This document shows, piece by piece, positions 9,341 to 18,338 of a DNA stretch of 64,000 bases; the first letter of the stretch is position 1; each line of letters starts with the position of its first letter. The position numbers and the translations under genes are program-made. Below the pieces are notes generated by a model. The model was not told the origin of the DNA. It searched no databases and saw nothing but the letters and a program-made list of their open reading frames with translations. The DNA is from JANQEU01 sp965601455 (lineage in GTDB: Bacteria > Bacteroidota > Bacteroidia > Cytophagales > Cyclobacteriaceae). The DNA lies in assembly GCA_965601455.1 (NCBI GenBank), contig OZ271831.1, positions 3,720,001 to 3,784,000 on the forward strand. The letters run 5' to 3'.

Positions 9341-9703
9341 ATGTCGAAAAATGAATATATAAAAGGAACACTACGCACTATCATACTAAAACTGCTTTCG
9401 GAAAATGATAAGCTATACGGTTATCAAATCAGTCAGAAGGTAGAAGAACTCACGGATAACGAAATAAAACTGACCTATGGAGCCTTATACCCTATTCTTT
9501 ACAAGCTGGAAAATGAAGGCCTTCTTTCAACTTCAACTGAGGTTGTCGATAATAGAGCCAGGAAATACTATTCACTCACGGGAGAAGGAGAATCTATAGC
9601 AATTGAAAAAATAAAGGAACTGAAAAGGTTTGCGGAAAATCTAAGTAAGATCCTAGAGCCGAAAACTAAGACACAATTCGGACTTGAATCATGGGCGATC
9701 TAG
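9341..9703 (+). CDS. PadR family transcriptional regulator
   Basis: The 120-residue protein has the PadR winged helix: helix LRTIILKLLSENDKLYGYQI, recognition helix around LTYGALYPILYKLENEGLL, and wing RKYYSLTGEGE. A short C-terminal dimerisation helix (KIKELKRFAENLSKIL) places it in the short PadR-s2 class. The downstream membrane protein gene overlaps it by 13 bases, so the pair is co-expressed and the regulator probably controls its own operon. The inducer is unknown. Confidence 0.9.
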   Translation: MSKNEYIKGTLRTIILKLLSENDKLYGYQISQKVEELTDNEIKLTYGALYPILYKLENEGLLSTSTEVVDNRARKYYSLTGEGESIAIEKIKELKRFAENLSKILEPKTKTQFGLESWAI

Positions 9704-10890
9704 GAGAAAAGTGGGTAGAAGAAGTTGATAAATTTCTTGATGATCAAGGATTGACTTTCGATCCACTAAGGGAAGAAATCACCGATCATCTCTTAATGGT
9801 TCTTGAACACCAGATTAATAATGGCATAGCTCCGGAAGAAGCCTGGAAGCAAATCACGGACGAAATTCCTTCAAATCATTTTAACACTATTCAAAATCAA
9901 ACTATGGAATCAATTAATAAGCGAATAAACATGTCAAGGGCTAGTTCTTTCATTGCTCTGGGACTACTCACAATTACAACCGTTTTTAAGCTGTTGCATT
10001 TACCCGGTACCACCATGCTTTTGTTTATTTCGTGCATTGCTATCGCTGTCTCATTCCTTGTTAGTAGCATCTCGGGTATTATTCTAAATAAGGAAAAAAC
10101 CGGCTCATGGTTGCTTGGCGCCACCGTTGGTTCTATCCTACTATTTCTAGCCTCCTGGGTATTTCTAATCCTGAATCTCCCAAGTGCGCTGGTACTGAAA
10201 GGCATTTCAATCCTATTGCTTCTTCTACTTTTCCCGTCGCTCACGATCACATTTAGTAATCGTATGAAAAGTGAAACCAGCATTCTGACGTACCTTCATG
10301 GAAGGCATCAGTCTGGAATAGAGAGATTTCTGTTAGTCCTACTTGGACTTTCGATCATTCTTAAGTTGTCCTCGGTTCTAATGGGGTATCCTCCACAGAT
10401 AGCCTGGGTACTCCAGGTTTTCGTAATATGCGCGGCTGGCCTTAACTTCTTTGCACTTACCTGGCATGCTAATACTCCAAATGCATTTTCAGATGCTCCA
10501 TGGAAAAGGTTTGTCCTAATTATGCTTTTTGCGGTGTCACTGTTACCTGCCTTAGGAAGTTTGATACCAGCAGATCTCAGGGTATTAATGGCCTGCACCT
10601 TTTATATCGGGGCAGGAGTCCTTGCCATTTCCAGGAACCATGCTAGTCATTTTCCGTTAGGGTCATTCTTTGTGATGAGTGTAGTTGGCTTGTTTTACCT
10701 TGGCTGGTCGGCGGTTCACTTTCAACTTTTAGATCCCGGAATCAATCGTTTACTCTTCGGGTTGCCTTCACTTGGTGTATTTCTAATAGGACTTGGATTA
10801 AGCAGGAGGAATTCGCTGTTGCGTATGTATATGATTATGGTTGTTGCCCATATGCTTTTTGAATTTCCACTGGAACTTTCACTGTATTAA
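9691..10890 (+). CDS. PadR-linked polytopic membrane protein with HAAS-like N-terminus
   Basis: The 399-residue protein begins with a cytosolic helical stretch of about 75 residues (EEITDHLLMVLEHQINNGI, then PEEAWKQITDEI). This resembles the HAAS / DUF1700-type domain often encoded directly after PadR genes. About 11 hydrophobic segments follow, from residue 80 to the end. The start overlaps PadR by 13 bases; a start further in would cut into the helical domain. No transporter signature is recognisable. In related loci such proteins are partners or targets of PadR, so a membrane-stress or export role is possible but not shown. Confidence 0.6.
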   Translation: MGDLGEKWVEEVDKFLDDQGLTFDPLREEITDHLLMVLEHQINNGIAPEEAWKQITDEIPSNHFNTIQNQTMESINKRINMSRASSFIALGLLTITTVFKLLHLPGTTMLLFISCIAIAVSFLVSSISGIILNKEKTGSWLLGATVGSILLFLASWVFLILNLPSALVLKGISILLLLLLFPSLTITFSNRMKSETSILTYLHGRHQSGIERFLLVLLGLSIILKLSSVLMGYPPQIAWVLQVFVICAAGLNFFALTWHANTPNAFSDAPWKRFVLIMLFAVSLLPALGSLIPADLRVLMACTFYIGAGVLAISRNHASHFPLGSFFVMSVVGLFYLGWSAVHFQLLDPGINRLLFGLPSLGVFLIGLGLSRRNSLLRMYMIMVVAHMLFEFPLELSLY

Positions 10891-10917
10891 TACATTGTAA
10901 AAAGGTTTATTTAGCTT

Positions 10918-10950
10918 AGGAGGTCTATGAAAGACCTCCTTTTCTTTTTT
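10918..10950 (+). terminator. Hairpin plus T tract enclosing the sulfatase start codon
   Basis: AGGAGGTCT (10918-10926) and AGACCTCCT (10932-10940) form a perfect 9-bp stem whose loop is ATGAA, followed by TTTCTTTTTT (10941-10950). By structure this is a Rho-independent terminator for the PadR operon ending at 10890. The loop is also the start codon of the sulfatase gene, and the stem contains the only AGGAGG next to a start that I noticed in the window. It could therefore act as a terminator, a translational switch, or both. Confidence 0.65.
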
Positions 10951-12552
10951 ACTCTCCTTATTGTCGTAGGATGCTCATCCCCCGACTACCCTACAAAAGA
11001 TCAATCCAGACCGAATATACTATTTATCATGTCTGACGACCATGCATACCAGGCCATCAGCGCGTATTCGGACCATCTTATTCAAACACCAAACATTGAT
11101 AGAATCGCTAATGAGGGTATGCTCTTCTCCAATGCAAGTGTTACAAACTCTATTTGCGCCCCTTCGAGAGCGGTGATTCTCACTGGCAAACACAGTCACA
11201 TAAATGGAAAAATTGACAATGTTATGCCATTTGATACCACGCAGGTAACCTTTCCACAACTTCTTCAGCAAGCCGGCTATCAGACGGCCATGTATGGAAA
11301 ACTTCATTTCGGAAATAATCCAAAGGGTATTGATGACTTCAATATTCTTCCGGGACAAGGGAGATATATCAATCCGGACTTTATCACTGATAAGGGTGAT
11401 ACCACCATTATGGGATATGTAACGGACGTGATAACCGATCTCACCCTAAACTGGCTTAAAAATGAACGTGATCCCAAGAAGCCATTCTTTATGGCTTACC
11501 TTCATAAAGCACCCCACCGTGCATGGTGGCCTAGAGCCGATAAATTCGCGGAATTCTACAATAAAGAATTCCCACTGCCAAAGACATTATTTGACGATTA
11601 CTCTAATCGGGGAACTGCAGCTGGTGAGGCTGAAATGAATTTATTGAATCATATGATGTATTCACTAGATGCAAAGATCCGACCAGAAGTAGTTGAAGAA
11701 ATGGGCGATTTGGTACAACCCAAAGTTCAGGATTTGTCACAGGGATATTTTGCAGCATATGATCGGGCAACCGATGAACAAAAAGCCAGCTATGAGCCTA
11801 CTCTAAATAAGATTAACGATGATTTCCAATCTAATTGGCCTACCATGAGTGATAAGGAAAAAATGATATGGAAATACCAACGATACATGCAGGATTACTT
11901 AGCCTGTATTTCTTCTGTCGACGACAATGTTGGACGAGTGTTGGATTATCTCGAAGAATCAGGATTATCAGAAAATACGATAGTGATTTATACCTCTGAT
12001 CAGGGCTTCTACCTGGGAGAGCATGGATGGTTCGATAAACGTTTTGTCTACGATCAGTCATTTAAAACACCATTGTTAATTAAATGGCCGGGAGTAATTG
12101 AAGCTGGCTCCGTAAATGATAAGATGGTTCAGAACCTGGATTTCGCCCAGACCATCCTTGAGGCAGCAGATGTTCCCGTTCCGGGAGATATGCAGGGAGA
12201 AAGCTTACTTCCACTCCTCACCGGAAATGACAGTCTGTGGACCAGAGAAGCGGTGTATTATCATTATTACGAGTACCCAGGCTGGCACATGGTCAAAAGA
12301 CATTATGCTATAGTGACCAAGGACTACAAGCTTATCCATTACTACCATGACGTGGATGAATGGGAACTCATCGACCGAAGAAATGACCCGGATGAAATGA
12401 GAAACCTTTACAATCATCCTGAATACCAGGGAATTGTACGACAACTTGAAAGTGAGCTCATGGAACTCAGAAAAACGTACAAGGACTCAGTGGACCTAGA
12501 CATAAAATTCATTGAGAAGTACAAGGAGCTGGGTATCATCACAGAAGAGTAG
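10927..12552 (+). CDS. Family S1 sulfatase, lipoprotein
   Basis: The 541-residue alkaline-phosphatase-fold sulfatase has an N-terminal lipoprotein signal (Cys16 in VVGCSS), a metal-binding MSDDHAY motif (Asp37-Asp38) and the formylglycine motif SICAPSR with Cys77 as the residue to be oxidised. Further S1 features are TGKHSH and YTSDQGFYLGEHGW. The C-terminal YHYYEYPGWH region and KDYKLIHYY are common in glycan sulfatases of Bacteroidota. It probably removes sulfate from a polysaccharide or glycosaminoglycan at the periplasmic or cell surface. The maturase (anSME or FGE) is not in the window. The start codon sits in the loop of a strong hairpin. Only 2 bp separate its stop from the convergent neighbour. 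Confidence 0.9.
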   Translation: MKDLLFFFTLLIVVGCSSPDYPTKDQSRPNILFIMSDDHAYQAISAYSDHLIQTPNIDRIANEGMLFSNASVTNSICAPSRAVILTGKHSHINGKIDNVMPFDTTQVTFPQLLQQAGYQTAMYGKLHFGNNPKGIDDFNILPGQGRYINPDFITDKGDTTIMGYVTDVITDLTLNWLKNERDPKKPFFMAYLHKAPHRAWWPRADKFAEFYNKEFPLPKTLFDDYSNRGTAAGEAEMNLLNHMMYSLDAKIRPEVVEEMGDLVQPKVQDLSQGYFAAYDRATDEQKASYEPTLNKINDDFQSNWPTMSDKEKMIWKYQRYMQDYLACISSVDDNVGRVLDYLEESGLSENTIVIYTSDQGFYLGEHGWFDKRFVYDQSFKTPLLIKWPGVIEAGSVNDKMVQNLDFAQTILEAADVPVPGDMQGESLLPLLTGNDSLWTREAVYYHYYEYPGWHMVKRHYAIVTKDYKLIHYYHDVDEWELIDRRNDPDEMRNLYNHPEYQGIVRQLESELMELRKTYKDSVDLDIKFIEKYKELGIITEE

Positions 12553-12554
12553 GA

Positions 12555-13967
12555 TCAGGGTCTTATCGCCTGTGGTTTGAGGTCTGTCAACTCTTCGATT
12601 TGTACCGTTCTGTTCTCCTCTATGCTTTTTCGAGCGGCGATTCCAATTAATATAGACATGGCTCCATCTCGCGAACCTGCAGCGTGTTTAAGTGGGTCAT
12701 CCGCGCTTGGATCAACAAAAATTCTGTCCTGAAGCCGTTGATCTCCACCTCCATGACCGCCAGACTCTCTGGCTACCCGGATCTGTTCATACTCTCCAAA
12801 ATTGTCCATTACCAAAATCTCTTCGAAGTTCGTTGAGGTTTCATCCTGAGACATTTCTTGCTCATGCAAGTCACTTTGCTTCATTTTCTCCTCCTTTCTC
12901 CATGGTATTCCGTCCCATGCATCAATCCGACCATCAAAACCATTAAAAGCAATTCGCATGCCTTCATATGGTGAGTATGTTGTAAGTGAATAATTCACCA
13001 AAACACCATTGGCATATTTGATCTGAGCTGACATCTTATCATAGATATCTATTTCCTCTCTCCAAAGGCATTTGTCACGGATGTAGCCATCATGCTTTTC
13101 ATGATCTGCATATAAATCCATCATGAACTTACTTTCGGTCATATCCCAGTGAAACTTACATTGACCCTTAAATCCACAATCACGACAATTGGAACCCCTG
13201 AAGCTGTTGTTTTTTCCATAGTGCTCCAAACTGCCGAAAGCCCTCACTTCGACAGGCTCAGAGTCTAACCACCAGTTTAATAAATCGAAATGATGTGTCG
13301 CTTTGTGTACCCAAAGAGTGCCCCCTTTATCCTTCAGACCATGCCACCTTCGGAAATATGAAGCTCCGTGATACACATTCAAATACCAGTGAAAGTCCAC
13401 AGAGGTGATCTTACCCACCCGATCCTTAGAGAGCAACTCTCTTATTTTGGTGTAATGCGGATTATATCGATAATTAAAACCGATGATGAGTTCTTTTTCA
13501 CTTTCCCGTTCTGCGTCCAAAATATCCTGACATTTCGTTTCATCAGTTGTCATGGGTTTTTCAGAGAAGACCAGCAGATTCTTTCTTAAACCCTTAACAA
13601 TGAATTCATGATGCGTTGAGTCTACCGTAGTGACCATCAACAGATCCGGTGTCGCTTTTTCAAGCATCTCGTCAAAGTCGGTGAATAAAGGACAATCCAC
13701 TCCAATAAAATTCTTAGCATATTCAAGTCTTCCAGGATTGGTATCTGAAAGGCCAACAAATTCCACCAAATCTGAATATTCACCTTGGACTCTTCTTCCC
13801 CAGAATGTCACCCCCCTTATCCCTGTCCCTACCAGTGCTACTTTCACTTTTCCTTTTTGCTCAATGATTTTTGAAACGGCTGCATTGGAAAGAAAGCTTC
13901 CAGCCGCGAAAAGGCCCGAGGAAATTACAAATTGCCTTCTGGAGAGTTTGTTCTGGGATATGTCCAT
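12555..13967 (-). CDS. Gfo/Idh/MocA family oxidoreductase with twin-arginine signal
   Basis: The 470-residue protein has a twin-arginine signal (LSRRQFVIS, then a hydrophobic stretch), so it is exported folded with its dinucleotide bound. A Rossmann motif VGTGIRG begins near residue 47. The family catalytic Lys lies in SEKPMTTDE, and the second domain carries HKATHHFDLLNWW. A cysteine cluster, C-x2-C-x5-C in NCRDCGFKGQCKFHW, is an extra seen in some Bacteroidota members. Such exported forms often act in glycan breakdown, some as NAD-dependent glycosidases. The adjacent sulfatase fits that theme. The precise substrate cannot be read. Confidence 0.85.
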   Translation of the reverse strand: MDISQNKLSRRQFVISSGLFAAGSFLSNAAVSKIIEQKGKVKVALVGTGIRGVTFWGRRVQGEYSDLVEFVGLSDTNPGRLEYAKNFIGVDCPLFTDFDEMLEKATPDLLMVTTVDSTHHEFIVKGLRKNLLVFSEKPMTTDETKCQDILDAERESEKELIIGFNYRYNPHYTKIRELLSKDRVGKITSVDFHWYLNVYHGASYFRRWHGLKDKGGTLWVHKATHHFDLLNWWLDSEPVEVRAFGSLEHYGKNNSFRGSNCRDCGFKGQCKFHWDMTESKFMMDLYADHEKHDGYIRDKCLWREEIDIYDKMSAQIKYANGVLVNYSLTTYSPYEGMRIAFNGFDGRIDAWDGIPWRKEEKMKQSDLHEQEMSQDETSTNFEEILVMDNFGEYEQIRVARESGGHGGGDQRLQDRIFVDPSADDPLKHAAGSRDGAMSILIGIAARKSIEENRTVQIEELTDLKPQAIRP

Positions 13968-14007
13968 GTCTCCAAGTTAAGAAACAAGAACTAAAATGAA
14001 GGTGTTT

Positions 14008-14577
14008 CTAACTGTCCGAAGTTTCCATGTACTTCGCTTTCAATATTCTTCGATCTCTACGTACCAAGAAAAGCACCACAAATGAAACGGAACTGGATAT
14101 TATCAAGTGAATGATGTTACTCATATAGACAATTTCCGAGGAAAGTTCAACTGTTGCCAGCACATGTCGTGGAATCACAAAGCAGGAGATAAATGTAATT
14201 AAGATAAAAACTCCTGTGATTTTGAAGCATTTTCTCTCCTCGGGCAATTGAAAGAAAAAGAAATAAGCAATGACTATGGGCACATAGGAAGTAATGATTG
14301 TCCAACCCAATGTACAGATGTGATAGGTAACCCATACACTTAGACTGGTAAGAGCGAAAATCATACTTTTCGCCATAATGTGCTTCCCTGAAATGTTAAA
14401 ATAGAGTGCCAAAAAAACAACAGAAAGGAAAGTGATTGCTAATCCAATGATGATCTGGCTTCCAATAAAGAGTCCGTAACCAATGTAAAAGAAATAGACG
14501 GCTACAGACACAAGAGCAAAGTAGCTTATGTAGCCTGAAATTTTTTCCCGGTTCTCCTGAAATTCGTTGGTGTGCAT
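14008..14577 (-). CDS. Six-helix membrane protein resembling a sensor input domain
   Basis: The 189-residue protein contains about six hydrophobic helices, with a short basic tail after the last (LVRRDRRILKAKYMETSDS). The arrangement looks like the membrane input part of Bacteroidota histidine kinases, where a coiled coil and kinase core would follow; here the frame ends. The region downstream (13968-14007) has no kinase remnant. It may be a stand-alone membrane sensor, a truncated kinase, or an unrelated membrane protein. Confidence 0.5.
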   Translation of the reverse strand: MHTNEFQENREKISGYISYFALVSVAVYFFYIGYGLFIGSQIIIGLAITFLSVVFLALYFNISGKHIMAKSMIFALTSLSVWVTYHICTLGWTIITSYVPIVIAYFFFFQLPEERKCFKITGVFILITFISCFVIPRHVLATVELSSEIVYMSNIIHLIISSSVSFVVLFLVRRDRRILKAKYMETSDS

Positions 14578-14719
14578 GGTCTTTGGTTAATTAGATTGGT
14601 CAGGTTAAAGTAACCTTAAGCACCAGCAGGTTCAATGGTGTTTAAAACGTGTTTTTTGGCCAAAATAGTTCAGTTGCCCTTCTTGGGTTATATCTATAAC
14701 TTCACCTTAACATCCCAAA

Positions 14720-15463
14720 ATGATACGATATCTGCATGTTAGGTGTCTATTTGTGCCGTTATTTTTTCTAATAACACTCTACGGCCGTGCCCAAGAAAGC
14801 GACTCCATACCTATTGAAAGCTCCTTCCATGGTACCGTCTTACTGGGTAACAAAGGGTTTGCACCCATACCCGCTTTTTCATTCGATCGACCGCTTGTTA
14901 TGGCTTTCTTGAGACTTGGTAAGGGTAAACTTACCTATCAACCGGATATATCCGTCGGACTAAATGGCCAACCCTGGGCAACTGGACACTGGATTCGGTA
15001 TCAGGTAATTCAGAATAGAAGATTCCGGTTGAGAAGTGGAATTGCCGGTGGTATATTCTTCCTGGAAGATACCAATAACGCGGGAGATGAAATACTTAAC
15101 GCACTTAGAAGCGCTACTCTTGAAACATATGCGGAAATCAGTGTATCAGATAATTGGATCGTCGGTTTGACTCATTGGTACAACCGGGGATTTGACAAGG
15201 GTACCGTAAACGGGAATTTTCTGGATTTGAAAGTCTCCAAACTAAATACAGCCTTATTTTCTGATTTCTTCATAAACATCAATGCCGAGATCTTTGTTTT
15301 TGATTTTTCCCGAGGGTTCGAAGGCCTTTACGTCTCATCCAACTCACTGATCCTAAAGGGTAAATTTCCTGTTGGCGTACATTTCCAAATGGCATATCCC
15401 ATAGCTACTTCATTTCCTGCAGGTGGGCTTAATTGGAATACAGGATTGTTATACGTATTCTAA
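14720..15463 (+). CDS. Exported protein of unknown function, beta-rich
   Basis: The 247-residue protein has a signal peptide (MIRYLHVRCLFVPLFFLITL, cleavage after GRAQ). The mature part alternates aromatic and polar residues like a small outer membrane barrel (for example FPVGVHFQMAYPIATSF and a terminal TGLLYVF). I do not recognise a family. It converges on the next gene with a 4-base overlap of the two stop regions (15460-15463). Confidence 0.55.
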   Translation: MIRYLHVRCLFVPLFFLITLYGRAQESDSIPIESSFHGTVLLGNKGFAPIPAFSFDRPLVMAFLRLGKGKLTYQPDISVGLNGQPWATGHWIRYQVIQNRRFRLRSGIAGGIFFLEDTNNAGDEILNALRSATLETYAEISVSDNWIVGLTHWYNRGFDKGTVNGNFLDLKVSKLNTALFSDFFININAEIFVFDFSRGFEGLYVSSNSLILKGKFPVGVHFQMAYPIATSFPAGGLNWNTGLLYVF

Positions 15464-16182
15464 TTTACCACGGTATTGATGGTAGATTCGTTAACCACCG
15501 GTGGATATCCTTTTCGCGATATACGAACCATTTCATTTGGATGAAATACTTCTGTACCAACTTTATCACGAATTGCAGTTTTTACCATCGCTCCGGCGAT
15601 ATCCCTGGCATGAATTGACCACCTCCTCGTATTAGATCCAATCATGAAAAATGAAAGTAAATAACACATGTACTTTCCAAACTCATCGTAAAGACCTCGA
15701 TTTTGTCTTTTTCCGATAATTAATGAAGGTCGATAGATTTTTAGTGCCGGTATATTCATCTTTCTCAATCCATATTCCACCTGGCCTTTAAGAGTATTGT
15801 AGTACAAGATTGGATCTGTAGTTGCGCCTACGGAAGTGACGACATGAAATGATCTGAAAGCCGGCTTACCTTTCGACAGTTTTGCAATCATTAAAGGATA
15901 ATCCAGATTTGTTTTTCGAAGTTGAATTTTATCACTTTTTCGCCGCCATTCCATTCCAATACAGCAGAAAACATGATTTACATCAAAGAGCTCTGAACGA
16001 TCTTTCAAATGATCAAAGTCTGGTAACAGTACATTATACAAGTTGGAGGCTTTGATGTTGAGTTTCTTGCGAGTGATTACCGTTATTTCGTGGTACGCAC
16101 CGGTCCGCAGCAACTCTTCCAACAATGCCTTACCCACCAGTCCTGTTGCGCCAACAACGACTGCGGAGAATTCGGGTGACAT
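15460..16182 (-). CDS. NAD(P)-binding atypical SDR oxidoreductase (HTATIP2-like)
   Basis: The 240-residue protein has an N-terminal dinucleotide-binding motif VVGATGLVGKALLEELL, then a short Rossmann domain with VFCCIGMEWRRKSD and a helix-rich end. This fits the NAD(P)H-binding atypical short-chain dehydrogenases related to HTATIP2/YbjT. The usual SDR YxxxK motif is not evident; KIYRPSLIIGKR marks the substrate side, as in the family. A paralogue-like but broken gene lies at 30918-31594. The substrate is unknown. Confidence 0.75.
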   Translation of the reverse strand: MSPEFSAVVVGATGLVGKALLEELLRTGAYHEITVITRKKLNIKASNLYNVLLPDFDHLKDRSELFDVNHVFCCIGMEWRRKSDKIQLRKTNLDYPLMIAKLSKGKPAFRSFHVVTSVGATTDPILYYNTLKGQVEYGLRKMNIPALKIYRPSLIIGKRQNRGLYDEFGKYMCYLLSFFMIGSNTRRWSIHARDIAGAMVKTAIRDKVGTEVFHPNEMVRISRKGYPPVVNESTINTVVN

Positions 16183-16552
16183 ATAGCTAATTGTTTTGGA
16201 ACTAAAATATACTAATTATCACCTAAATATTCAATACAGCGGTTGAAGATCCGATACTCATTTCTTCTCCCTATCATTTTTAAACTTGTGAATGGTGTGA
16301 AAGCAGGGATTAGAAAAATAAGAGAAGAAACTCCTTTTGCGAATGTCCTGAAGGACGTTTTGTAGTTCTGTCATAGCCGTTTGTTTGTCTTTCTTATATC
16401 AGACAAAACGAATTCGTTTGTCTTTTCCAAAGGAAATCACATTTGAGAATGACCAAAAATTTAAAGCCGTGAACAAGAAGATTACATGAATGAATCGGAA
16501 CAAAAAAAGGCAGCCCTTTCGAACTGCCTTCTAACAGAACATTTAAACGGAA
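16183..16552. other. 370-base gene-free region with an R-R'-R repeat
   Basis: No coding frame is convincing here. It is the leader side of the minus-strand oxidoreductase gene (start 16182) and the trailer of pckA. GTTTGTCT occurs at 16383-16390 and 16416-16423, with the complementary AGACAAAAC between them (16401-16409), so two mutually exclusive hairpins are possible. A weak promoter-like pair for the oxidoreductase reads, on the minus strand, TTG (16234-16232), 20 bases, TATATTTT (16211-16204). The pckA terminator is at 16507-16530. Confidence 0.5.
16507..16530 (-). terminator. Rho-independent terminator of pckA
   Basis: AAGGCAG and CTGCCTT (16507-16513 and 16524-16530) form a 7-bp stem with a 10-base loop. 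On the minus strand it is followed by a run of T (complement of the A run at 16502-16508). It lies 22 bases past the pckA stop. Confidence 0.8.
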
Positions 16553-18205
16553 TTAAAGGTCCTCACCTAAAATTTGGTGGGCATCAATCAGTGGACCGCC
16601 GTGCATAGTTTCATCGGATGCCTGATTGATGAACTTATCAAAATTGATGTGGAAAGAATGAGCCAGTTGAATTGCTTTACTGACGTAAGCTCCTTTCTGC
16701 AACCAGGTATTCATTGGATCTAACATTTCAGTAGGTACTCCAGGGCAATACTTAGGCATATGAAGTCCGAAAATTGGATGCTCTTCGTATTCGACATTCT
16801 CCAAATCACCGTTAAATATTGCTGTGATCATGGCTCTGGTGTACTTAAGTTTTATCCTGGATCCAACACCGTAAGGTCCACCGCTCCATCCGGTATTAAT
16901 TAACCAAACGTTGACGCCAGTCTCTTTCATTTTCTCCTTCAACATATCCGCATACTTGGCTGGGTGAAGTGGCATGAATGGTTCTCCAAAACATGCTGAG
17001 AATGAAGGAACCGGCTCATTGATTCCTGCTTCTGTTCCAGCAACCTTCGCTGTATAACCTGAAATGAAGTGATATGCAGCCTGACCCGGAGTTAGCTTGG
17101 AAACTGGAGGAAGTACTCCAAAGGCATCACAAGTAAGGAAGAAGATGTTCTTAGGGTTCTCAGCGTAAGATGGAAGCTGAATATTATCAATATGTTCGAT
17201 AGGATAACTAACCCTGGTATTCTGTGTGATTGAGCTGTCTTCGTAGTCGACAACATTTGTTCCTTCCTTGAAAACCACATTTTCAAGTAAAGCCCCCGGC
17301 TTAATCGCCCGGAAAATCTCAGGTTCTTTTTCCTCAGTCAGGTCAATAGCCTTGGCGTAGCAACCTCCTTCGAAATTGAAAATAGTGTTTTCCGGAGTCC
17401 ATCCGTGCTCATCATCACCTATTAACTTTCTATTCGGATCAGCAGATAAGGTAGTCTTTCCTGTTCCTGACAAGCCAAAGAAAATTGCTGTATCTCCTTC
17501 TTCACCAACACTTGCTGAACAGTGCATGGGAAATACATTCTTATCGGTAGGTAAAATAAGGTTCAGAGCTGAGAAAATACCCTTTTTCATTTCACCTGTG
17601 TAAGCAGAACCTCCTACCAGAGCAACCTTCCTGGTGAAATTAAGTATTGAGAAGTTACTTTGTCTCAGACCGACTGCCTCAGGATCAGGAGCCTCATACC
17701 CCGGTGCACACAGTACTAGCCATTCTTCATTAAAGTCAGCATATTCATCTTCTTTTAGACGCAAGAACATGCTATTTACAAAGAAGTTAGACCAAGGATA
17801 TTCAGTGATAGTCCTAACATTCATTCTGTATTTAGGATCAGCACATACATAGCCATCATGAGCAAAAAGCTCTTTCTCTGACATATATTTAACAACCTCG
17901 TCATAGATCTTATCAAAATTGTCCGGATCGAGAGGTTTATTGATTCGTCCCCACCATACTTTATCCGCGGTGTAATCATCCTTAACCAGGAATCGATCTT
18001 TAGGTGACCTTCCTGTAAATTTTCCAGTATTAATGGAAAGAGTTCCGTTATCCGTTTCTCTACCCATTCCTTTTTCCAGTGTGATAGCCTGTAATTCTTC
18101 AGGTGATAGATTCCACTTTACAGTTGCGTTTTGTATACCGTAACGTGATAGGTCGGCATTTTTGGGAGTTTTGATGTTTACGTCTTCGAGCGCCATAGTT
18201 TCCAT
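16553..18205 (-). CDS. pckA: Phosphoenolpyruvate carboxykinase (ATP)
   Basis: The 550-residue enzyme converts oxaloacetate and ATP to phosphoenolpyruvate and CO2, the entry step of gluconeogenesis. It shows the kinase-1a P-loop GLSGTGKTT (244-252), the metal/phosphate motif LIGDDEHGW (near 262-269), substrate residues in TGRSPKDRF (64-72) and the NTGWSGGPYGVG loop. Length matches the ATP-dependent family. An in-frame ATG three codons in is an alternative start. It stands alone on the minus strand with its own terminator. A 10-bp inverted repeat 134 bases upstream may be regulatory. The enzyme fits growth on amino acids such as hydroxyproline. Confidence 0.96.
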   Translation of the reverse strand: METMALEDVNIKTPKNADLSRYGIQNATVKWNLSPEELQAITLEKGMGRETDNGTLSINTGKFTGRSPKDRFLVKDDYTADKVWWGRINKPLDPDNFDKIYDEVVKYMSEKELFAHDGYVCADPKYRMNVRTITEYPWSNFFVNSMFLRLKEDEYADFNEEWLVLCAPGYEAPDPEAVGLRQSNFSILNFTRKVALVGGSAYTGEMKKGIFSALNLILPTDKNVFPMHCSASVGEEGDTAIFFGLSGTGKTTLSADPNRKLIGDDEHGWTPENTIFNFEGGCYAKAIDLTEEKEPEIFRAIKPGALLENVVFKEGTNVVDYEDSSITQNTRVSYPIEHIDNIQLPSYAENPKNIFFLTCDAFGVLPPVSKLTPGQAAYHFISGYTAKVAGTEAGINEPVPSFSACFGEPFMPLHPAKYADMLKEKMKETGVNVWLINTGWSGGPYGVGSRIKLKYTRAMITAIFNGDLENVEYEEHPIFGLHMPKYCPGVPTEMLDPMNTWLQKGAYVSKAIQLAHSFHINFDKFINQASDETMHGGPLIDAHQILGEDL

Positions 18206-18338
18206 TTTAGTACAGATTTTAATTCTCGTTTCTTTTATCGGGAAGTGTTATTTCCGGCAACAAATAGAACAAAGCCTGAGACGGTAAGAACTGTTACATA
18301 TAAGCTAGTGAGCTAATTTTTATCAGCAGCATCACTGA

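Noticed and set aside
9897..10283. 128-codon minus-strand frame opposite the PadR-linked membrane protein
   Set aside because: Antisense to a hydrophobic gene; composition only reflects the complement of membrane codons.
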